Shown here: positions 8,118 through 12,505 of the stretch, one piece after another
How positions within the stretch are numbered: position 1 is the first letter of the stretch
Layout: each line of letters begins with the position of its first letter
Assembly (NCBI RefSeq): GCF_035998295.1
Contig: NZ_DASYHS010000013.1
Coordinates: forward strand, 1-12,505
DNA from: DASYHS01 sp035998295
GTDB taxonomy: Bacteria > Pseudomonadota > Alphaproteobacteria > Azospirillales > Azospirillaceae
Length of the DNA: 12,505 nt
Direction: 5' to 3'
Made by a program: the position numbers and the translations under genes
Notes under the pieces: model-generated
Database searches by the model: none
What the model saw: only the letters and a program-made list of their open reading frames with translations
What the model was told of the DNA's origin: nothing

Positions 8118-9329
8118 ATGTCCAGAACTCCCGGGAACGATCCCCGAGCGGCCGAAGGCCTCCGGCCCGTCATCAACGTGTCCGGCACCATGACCAGCCT
8201 CGGCGCCTCGATCGCGGTGCCCGACGCGATCGGGGCGATGGCGGCGATGCTGCCGCATTTCGTGGAGATCGGCGATCTCCAGCGCAAGGCGAGCGCCGAG
8301 ATCGCACGGGCCTGCGGCAGCGAAGCCGGCTTCGTCACGGCCTCCGCCTCGGCCGGCATCACGCTCGCGGTCGCCGGCTGCATGACGGGGGCCGACCTGG
8401 CCGCGATCGAACGGCTGCCCGACACCGCCCGGCTGGAGAAGACCGAAGTCGTCGTCCAGGCCGGGCATCTGGTCCATTACGGGGCCCCGGTCGACCAGGC
8501 CGTCCGCCTCGCCGGGGCCAGGGTGGTCCCGGTCGGCACCGCGACCCTGGCCGACGCCTACCAGCTCGCCGGCGCCATCACGGAGCGCACGGCCGCGGCC
8601 CTCTACGTCGTCTCCCATCACGTCGTCGGCTACGGCCAGATCCCGTTCGACGCCTTCGTGAAGGAATGCAGGGCCCGCGGCGTGCCGGTGATCGTCGACG
8701 CGGCGTCGGAATACGACCTCCGCGGCTTCGTGGAGCGCGGCGCCGACGTGGCGCTCTACAGCGCGCACAAGTTCCTGGGCGGGCCGACCGCCGGGATCGT
8801 CGCCGGCCGCAAGGACCTCGTGCGCGCGGCCTATCTCCAGAACGTCGGCATCGGCCGCGGCATGAAGGTCGGCAAGGAGGGGGTGATCGGCGCCATGGCG
8901 GCGCTGCGCACCTGGGAAAAGCGCGACCATGCGGCGATGCGCGCCCGCGAGGACGGCATACTGCGCCACTGGACGGAGCGCCTGGACGGAGTACCGGGCC
9001 TGGCGACGGCGGTGGACCCCGATCCCACCGGCAACCCGCTGTCCCGGCTGCGCGTGACGATCGACCCGGCGCAGGCGCGCATCACCGCCTGGGACCTGGC
9101 CGACGCGCTCGCCGCCGGCGACCCGCCGGTGATCGTCCGCGACCACGAGGTCGAGCACGGCTATTTCCACCTCGATCCCTGCAACCTTCATCCCGGCCAG
9201 GAAACGCTCGTCGCGGAACGCCTGCTGGCGGAATGCGAACGCGCCCGGGCCCGCAACGAACCGCCCGCCGCCGACCTGGCCGGGCGGCGTGCCCGGCAGA
9301 CCGCGAGGTTGCTGGCCTGGCCCGACTGA
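8118..9329 (+). CDS. SelA-fold PLP-dependent enzyme, D-glucosaminate-6-phosphate ammonia-lyase-like
   Basis: Fold type I PLP enzyme, 403 residues, predicted cytoplasmic. The PLP-binding lysine is K218 in LYSAHKFLGGPTAGIV. D194 in PVIVDAASE should contact the pyridine nitrogen. Family hallmarks are VINVSGTMTSLGAS (18-31), IERLPDT (97-103) and IGRGMKVGKEG just after the Lys segment. Automatic annotation often reads selenocysteine synthase, but the N-terminal tRNA-binding part of SelA is absent and no sel gene is nearby. The better-supported relatives are DgaE-type ammonia-lyases and the SelA-like partners of Atu3266-type deacetylases. The predicted reaction is beta-elimination or amine removal giving an enamine or keto acid; the actual substrate is unknown. 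GAGGAG (8106-8111) lies 6 nt before the ATG, 18 bp after the RidA stop. Last gene of the operon. Confidence 0.88.
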   Translation: MSRTPGNDPRAAEGLRPVINVSGTMTSLGASIAVPDAIGAMAAMLPHFVEIGDLQRKASAEIARACGSEAGFVTASASAGITLAVAGCMTGADLAAIERLPDTARLEKTEVVVQAGHLVHYGAPVDQAVRLAGARVVPVGTATLADAYQLAGAITERTAAALYVVSHHVVGYGQIPFDAFVKECRARGVPVIVDAASEYDLRGFVERGADVALYSAHKFLGGPTAGIVAGRKDLVRAAYLQNVGIGRGMKVGKEGVIGAMAALRTWEKRDHAAMRAREDGILRHWTERLDGVPGLATAVDPDPTGNPLSRLRVTIDPAQARITAWDLADALAAGDPPVIVRDHEVEHGYFHLDPCNLHPGQETLVAERLLAECERARARNEPPAADLAGRRARQTARLLAWPD

Positions 9330-9354
9330 ACCTCCCGCCATCCCGCGGCCGGGT

Positions 9355-9370
9355 GCCGGACCTGTCCGGC
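9355..9370. terminator. Hairpin between convergent genes, weak terminator candidate
   Basis: GCCGGA pairs with TCCGGC around CCTG, in the 52-bp gap between the operon's last stop and the convergent VOC gene's stop. Neither strand has a T-run after it, so intrinsic termination is uncertain. It could serve either transcript. Confidence 0.3.
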
Positions 9371-9381
9371 GGGCCGGAACC

Positions 9382-9732
9382 CTACGAATGGATGAGGATG
9401 TTGACGAGCCTGCCGAACGGGTCGCGCACGAAGAACCGGCGCACGCCCCAGGGCTCCTCGGCCGGCCCGTATTCCGGAAGGAAGCCCGCCGCGCGCATCC
9501 GCTCCAGCGCGGCGTCGAGGTCGTCGACCTCGATCGACAGGTCGGGCACCGGCGTGCCGGAGCCGCCTTGGGACGCGAAGGCGACCTGGACCGTCATCCG
9601 CTCGCTGGAGCCGTAGGTCGCGATCCAGCCGTGGTCCATCAGCAGCTCGAGCCCGAGCACGTCCCGATAGAAGCGCTCGGCCGCCCCGACGTCCTGCGTC
9701 GCCACGTTGGCGACGATCCTCTTCACCTTCAT
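9382..9732 (-). CDS. VOC family (glyoxalase/bleomycin-resistance fold) protein
   Basis: Single vicinal-oxygen-chelate domain pair, 116 residues, probably acting as a cytoplasmic dimer. The first beta-alpha-beta unit is MKVKRIVANVATQ then AAERFYRDVLGLELL. The second is PDLSIEVDDLDAALERM, ending WGVRRFFVRDPFGRLVNIL. The start at 9732 (MKVKRI) is preferred over the in-frame ATG 66 bp upstream, because the extra N-terminus is Gly-rich and unlike the family. The upstream sequence on this strand is a G-rich run (GGGGGTGGGGGA), a poor but usable ribosome binding site. Asn occupies N9 and N111, near positions where metal-dependent members carry His and Glu, so a metal-free role (binding or resistance) is possible. 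Fold assignment is secure; substrate is unknown. It converges on the operon and is probably unrelated to it. Confidence 0.88.
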   Translation of the reverse strand: MKVKRIVANVATQDVGAAERFYRDVLGLELLMDHGWIATYGSSERMTVQVAFASQGGSGTPVPDLSIEVDDLDAALERMRAAGFLPEYGPAEEPWGVRRFFVRDPFGRLVNILIHS

Positions 9733-9784
9733 TCCCCCACCCCCGCCGCCGTCATTCCCGGGCGATCCCCATCCTAGCCCGGCC

Positions 9785-9807
9785 GGCATCCGGCGCAAGC
9801 CGGTGCC
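9785..9807. repeat. Palindromic element with GCAA tetraloop
   Basis: GGCA and CCGGC (with one bulged T) pair with GCCGG and TGCC around a GCAA loop, giving a 9-bp stem. It lies in the gap between the divergent VOC and pentapeptide genes. A gapped copy of the same arms occurs at 12483-12505, suggesting a dispersed REP-like element rather than a gene-specific operator. Confidence 0.4.
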
Positions 9808-9843
9808 TGGGCGGCGGGAGTCCGAGACCGCCCCGGAGGTCCT

Positions 9844-9871
9844 GCCTCGAGGCGGAACTGGCGGTCGAGGC
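9844..9871. promoter_or_regulatory. Inverted repeat upstream of the pentapeptide gene
   Basis: GCCTCGA (9844-9850) and TCGAGGC (9865-9871) are perfect 7-bp inverted arms 21 bp apart centre to centre, about two helical turns, as in many dimeric-regulator operators. The left arm also lies in a self-palindrome, GCCTCGAGGC. It is 50-78 bp before the proposed pentapeptide start. No clear -35/-10 hexamers were recognised. Confidence 0.3.
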
Positions 9872-9921
9872 GCCTTTCATGCTACCCCTTCGGATAGACC
9901 AACCGCCCCGCAGGTTCCCGA

Positions 9922-11202
9922 TTGCCCCCGCAACCGCCGAGCCGGAACGGCCATCCGAACGGCCCCTCAAGCGGCCCCCCGAGCGGCCCCCCGAGCGGCC
10001 CGGTCGTCGGCCACGCGCCCGACTACGTCGACCGGATCCGCCGCACCTTGCAGAGCCATCGCAAATGGGCGGCCGGCGCGCGCGGCGGCGTGCAGGCCGA
10101 CCTCAGCTTCCACGACCTCTCCGGCCTGCCGCTCGCGGGCGTGTGCCTGCGCAACGCCAAGCTGGTCGGCGCCAACCTCGCGCGCACCGGCCTGCGCGAC
10201 GCCGACCTCGCGGCATCCGTCCTGCTGATGGCCGACCTGGAAGGTGCGGACCTGCGCCGCGCGAACCTGCTGGGAGCCGATCTGCGCGGCGCCAGCTTCA
10301 ACGGCGCCGCCCTGGCCGAGGCGAACCTCGCCGGCGCCGATCTGCGCGTGGGCGAGCTGGGCGCGGTCGCGACCAAGCACCGGCCGCGGAACGGCGCGGC
10401 GCCGCTGTCGCGCCGCACCGGGCTGGTCGACGCCAACCTGACCCGGGCGATCCTGGTCGGCAGCAATCTCGGCGACTGCGACCTGACCGGCGCGGAGCTG
10501 GTCGACGCCGACCTGTCGGGAGCCGACCTGTCCGGGGCGATCCTGGTCTCGACCGACCTGTCGGGCGTCTCGCTGCGCGGCGCGCGGCTCCAGGGCGCCC
10601 TGCTGTCCGGCGCGTCCATGGACGAGCGCGTGGTGGCGCAGATCCTCCAGATGGGCGGCGATCCCGACCAGCGGCTCCAGCCCGTCGGCGAGCGGCTGTT
10701 CGAGCTGGTGGCCGCGCACCAGGAATGGCTCGCCAGCAGCGGCAGCCGGGGCGCCCGGCTCGAGCTGGACATGGTCGACCTGTCCGGCGCGCCGCTCGCC
10801 GAGACGGACCTGTCGGGCGCGCGCATCCAGCGCTGCGACCTGCGCGGCGCGACGCTGGAGGGCGCCAACCTCGTCTTCTCCGACCTGTCCTACTGCAACC
10901 TCGCCTCCGCCCGCCTCGCCGGCGCGGACCTGTCGGGCTGCACGCTGCGGCGCGCGAACCTCGCCGGGGCCGACCTGCGCGACGCCGTGCTCGACAGCGT
11001 GCCGGTCGCCGGCGGGCAGGCGCGCGACTGGCCGGCCAACCTGCAATACGCCCGGCTGACGGACGCCGACCTGCGGGTGCGCGGCGCCCGGGGCGCGATC
11101 CTGCGCCAGGCCGACCTGACGGGCGCGCGGGTCAACATGGCGCTGCTGCGCGGCGCCGACCTGTCCGGGGCGAAGCTGCCCTCGGCCCAGGCGCCCGCCT
11201 GA
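9922..11202 (+). CDS. Pentapeptide-repeat protein with two cap-plus-solenoid halves
   Basis: Right-handed quadrilateral beta-helix protein, 426 residues if it begins at TTG 9922. Residues 1-30 are a Pro/Gly/Ser-rich tail encoded by 12-bp repeats. A(D/N)LxG-type pentapeptides run from about 58 to 230 and again from about 280 to 419. The first run is broken at about 143-167 and the second at about 363-376. Each run is introduced by a similar helical-looking segment: LQSHRKWAAG (43-52) then QADLSFHDLSG, and LVAAHQEWLASSG (262-274) then LELDMVDLSG. The two lie 220 residues apart, indicating internal duplication. No signal peptide or membrane segment is seen. The function of most such proteins is unknown; some bind gyrase, but nothing here shows that. 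The start is uncertain: a stop at 9895-9897 bounds the frame, no in-frame ATG exists before residue 103, and only a weak AGG precedes the TTG. Confidence 0.87.
   Translation: MPPQPPSRNGHPNGPSSGPPSGPPSGPVVGHAPDYVDRIRRTLQSHRKWAAGARGGVQADLSFHDLSGLPLAGVCLRNAKLVGANLARTGLRDADLAASVLLMADLEGADLRRANLLGADLRGASFNGAALAEANLAGADLRVGELGAVATKHRPRNGAAPLSRRTGLVDANLTRAILVGSNLGDCDLTGAELVDADLSGADLSGAILVSTDLSGVSLRGARLQGALLSGASMDERVVAQILQMGGDPDQRLQPVGERLFELVAAHQEWLASSGSRGARLELDMVDLSGAPLAETDLSGARIQRCDLRGATLEGANLVFSDLSYCNLASARLAGADLSGCTLRRANLAGADLRDAVLDSVPVAGGQARDWPANLQYARLTDADLRVRGARGAILRQADLTGARVNMALLRGADLSGAKLPSAQAPA
9955..10003 (+). repeat. 12-bp low-complexity repeats encoding a Gly/Pro/Ser linker
   Basis: AGCGGCCCCCCG-type units repeat in tandem (most clearly 9970-9999), giving SGPPSGPPSGP in the pentapeptide protein. 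Two C6 runs (9975-9980 and 9987-9992) make the tract prone to slippage or sequencing indels. Confidence 0.8.
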
Positions 11203-11214
11203 CCGGCCGGCGGA

Positions 11215-12087
11215 TCACCGGCGCGTCTTCCCCGCCTCGGCCCCCGCCTCGACCCCCACCTCGGCAGCCGTGCCGGCCCCGTCGCCTTCGCCGCGAAACG
11301 GCTGGAGGAGCATCCGGTCGATCCGGAGGTCGCCGGGCGTCCGGAACCGCTCGATGCCGATGGTCATGCCGTCATGCCCGGCCGCGGGCTGGTCCCTGTA
11401 CGTCCCGAACAGCCGGTCCCACCAGGGCAGGTTGAAGCCGTAGTTGCTGTTGGTCTCGGCGGCCACGGCGGAGTGATGGACCCGGTGCATGTCCGGGGTC
11501 ACGACGAGCCGGCGCAGCGCGGCGTCGATCCGCCCTGGCAGCCGCACATTGGCGTGGTTGAACATCGCGGTGGCGTTCAGCAGCACCTCGAACAGCAGCA
11601 CCGCCACCGCGGGTGCCCCGAGCGCCGCCACGGCGGCCAGCTTGATCCCCATGGACAGCATGATCTCGATGGGATGGAAGCGCAGCCCGGTGGTGACGTC
11701 GAAGTCGAGGTCGGCGTGGTGCATGCGGTGCACCCGCCACAGCGCCGGGACGGCGTGGAAGCAGACGTGCTGGAGATAGATGACGAGGTCGAGCAGCAGC
11801 ACCGAGACGGGCACGGCGGCCCAGGCCGGGACGGCGAGCACGTTCATCAGGCCCCATCCCTGCCGCTCGGCCAGCAGCGCCATGCCGACGGCCGCGGTCG
11901 GGAACAGGACGCGCAGCACCACCGTATCCACGGCGACGATGCCGAGGTTGTTGGGCCAGCGCAGGCCGCGGCCGTGGCCGCGCGTCCGGCGGGGCGCCAA
12001 GGCCTCCCACAGGGCCATGGCGGCGAACACGCCGAGGAAGGCGCCGAGACGGATGACCGGCTCACCCGCCAGGAGGGTGTCGCCCAT
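11215..12087 (-). CDS. FA-hydroxylase/sterol-desaturase family membrane protein
   Basis: Integral-membrane di-iron oxygenase family protein, 290 residues, predicted to hydroxylate or desaturate a lipid at the inner membrane. All histidine boxes are visible: H107-x3-H111 (QHVCFH), H120-x2-HH (HRMHH, 120-124), H138 in RFHPIE, H178 in FNHAN, and H201-x2-HH (HRVHH, 201-205). Hydrophobic segments at about 12-30, 49-73, 83-106 and 143-170 flank the boxes, as usual for the family. The C-terminal tail from about 265 is Gly/Ala/Glu-rich and probably disordered. On its own strand GAGGAG (12096-12101) lies 8 nt before the ATG, fixing the start. The lipid substrate is not evident; no sterol, hopanoid or carotenoid gene is in the window. 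It converges on the pentapeptide gene with only 12 bp between stops. Confidence 0.92.
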   Translation of the reverse strand: MGDTLLAGEPVIRLGAFLGVFAAMALWEALAPRRTRGHGRGLRWPNNLGIVAVDTVVLRVLFPTAAVGMALLAERQGWGLMNVLAVPAWAAVPVSVLLLDLVIYLQHVCFHAVPALWRVHRMHHADLDFDVTTGLRFHPIEIMLSMGIKLAAVAALGAPAVAVLLFEVLLNATAMFNHANVRLPGRIDAALRRLVVTPDMHRVHHSAVAAETNSNYGFNLPWWDRLFGTYRDQPAAGHDGMTIGIERFRTPGDLRIDRMLLQPFRGEGDGAGTAAEVGVEAGAEAGKTRR

Positions 12088-12144
12088 GCTCTTCGCTCCT
12101 CACGTGGCCGGCGGCCAGCGCCGTCGGCCGGACGTCACTGCATC

Positions 12145-12160
12145 GATCGGCCGACCGATC
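12145..12160. promoter_or_regulatory. Inverted repeat upstream of the desaturase-family gene
   Basis: GATCGG and CCGATC flank CCGA, a perfect 6-bp dyad 58 bp before the desaturase start. It could be an operator. No promoter hexamers were recognised, so regulatory function is only a possibility. Confidence 0.3.
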
Positions 12161-12247
12161 TGACGACGCGCCGGAGACCCTGTCAAGCGAGGGCAAGGCC
12201 GTGATCCCCGTCCGATCCAGGGCCCCGTCCACGCGGGCCCCGGCATC

Positions 12248-12272
12248 CCGGATCGGAGGGTTCCCGGTCCGG
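12248..12272 (-). terminator. Hairpin downstream of the PepSY-like gene, weak terminator candidate
   Basis: Arms 12248-12256 and 12264-12272 form a 9-bp stem (one mismatch in the minus-strand transcript) around a 7-nt loop, starting 13 nt after the PepSY-like stop. No T-run follows. It is a plausible end for that transcript, but unproven. Confidence 0.3.
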
Positions 12273-12285
12273 CGCACGCGCAGGC

Positions 12286-12505
12286 CTAGTCGCTTCCGGT
12301 CGAGACCTCGCCGGTCTTGGCGTCGACGCGCACCGCCACCTCCTCGCCGTCACGCGTGGCGGTCCCGGTGTAGGCGCCGTCCTCCTTCGCCAGGTCGCCG
12401 ACGGTCTCGAAACCCTCGGCCGTCAGCAGGATGCGCACGATCCCCTCGTCGAGGTCGGGGATCGTCTCGGGCCCGACCGCCGCGGCATCCGGCCCCGGTG
12501 CCTGG
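12286..12505 (-). CDS. PepSY-like domain protein, C-terminal part, cut by window edge
   Basis: The minus strand is open from the right edge to a TAG at 12286-12288, giving 73 visible codons. The sequence reads as one PepSY unit: an amphipathic helix with EGIVRILLTAEGFETVGDL, then strands DGAYTGTATRDG and EEVAVRVDAKTGEVSTG, the usual helix plus GxY...VDxxTGxV pattern. Known PepSY proteins are mostly secreted or membrane-anchored inhibitors or sensors. The start, any signal peptide and total length are outside the window, so location cannot be stated. No in-frame ATG is visible, so nearly all of this fragment is downstream of the true start. The desaturase-family gene follows on the same strand after about 198 bp, so a shared transcript is possible but not indicated. 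Confidence 0.75.
   Translation of the reverse strand, partial: QAPGPDAAAVGPETIPDLDEGIVRILLTAEGFETVGDLAKEDGAYTGTATRDGEEVAVRVDAKTGEVSTGSD

Noticed and set aside
8118..9329. True selenocysteine synthase (SelA) and a selenium locus
   Set aside because: Protein lacks the N-terminal tRNA-binding part, and no SelB, SelD or tRNA-Sec gene is present in the window.
9751..9780. GTCATTCCCGGG-like sequence resembling common dispersed palindromes
   Set aside because: The matching second arm is missing, so it cannot be supported as a repeat element from this window.
9879..11435. Alternative plus-strand frame (518 codons) across the pentapeptide gene
   Set aside because: Arg/Pro-rich translation. The pentapeptide periodicity is only in the other frame. 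Kept only as a possible alternative start region in the findings.
12205..12240. GGGCCC direct/inverted pair in the gap before the desaturase-family gene
   Set aside because: GGGCCC is self-complementary and frequent in GC-rich DNA, and the extended pairing has mismatches. Not distinct from background.

Overview
The window is very GC-rich DNA with strong G/C bias at third codon positions and tightly packed genes. It looks like an alphaproteobacterial chromosome, possibly of the Rhodospirillales (Azospirillum/Skermanella type). That placement rests on base composition and protein style only. No rRNA, tRNA, transposase, phage gene or CRISPR array was seen.

Bases 1-9329 hold one co-directional plus-strand block that reads as a catabolic operon. 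In order it contains an IclR-type regulator cut by the left edge, a secreted family-5 solute-binding protein, two Dpp/Opp-type permeases, a cytoplasmic amidohydrolase of the Atu3266/EF0837-like deacetylase group, two Dpp/Opp-type ATPases, a RidA-family protein, and a SelA-fold PLP enzyme of the D-glucosaminate-6-phosphate ammonia-lyase-like group. From the first permease onward, junctions are 18 bp or less, or overlap by 4-8 bp (ATGA or ATGGCTGA), which suggests translational coupling. The inferred logic is: import a small acylated or peptide-like compound, cut the acyl/amide/ester bond, remove an amine by PLP elimination, and let RidA hydrolyse the enamine/imine to a keto acid. The substrate is unknown.

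The operon carries two notable small structures. A perfect 7-bp GC hairpin lies between the binding-protein gene and the first permease. A 30-bp hairpin-forming tandem repeat forms the extreme 3' end of the amidohydrolase gene, immediately before the first ATPase start.

Bases 9382-12505 are separate single genes: a small VOC (glyoxalase-fold) protein on the minus strand; a 426-residue pentapeptide-repeat protein on the plus strand, built as two duplicated cap-plus-solenoid halves; a membrane FA-hydroxylase/sterol-desaturase family protein on the minus strand; and the C-terminal end of a PepSY-like protein on the minus strand, cut by the right edge. The longest gene-free stretches (9733-9921 and 12089-12285, each under 200 bp) contain inverted repeats but no recognisable promoter.
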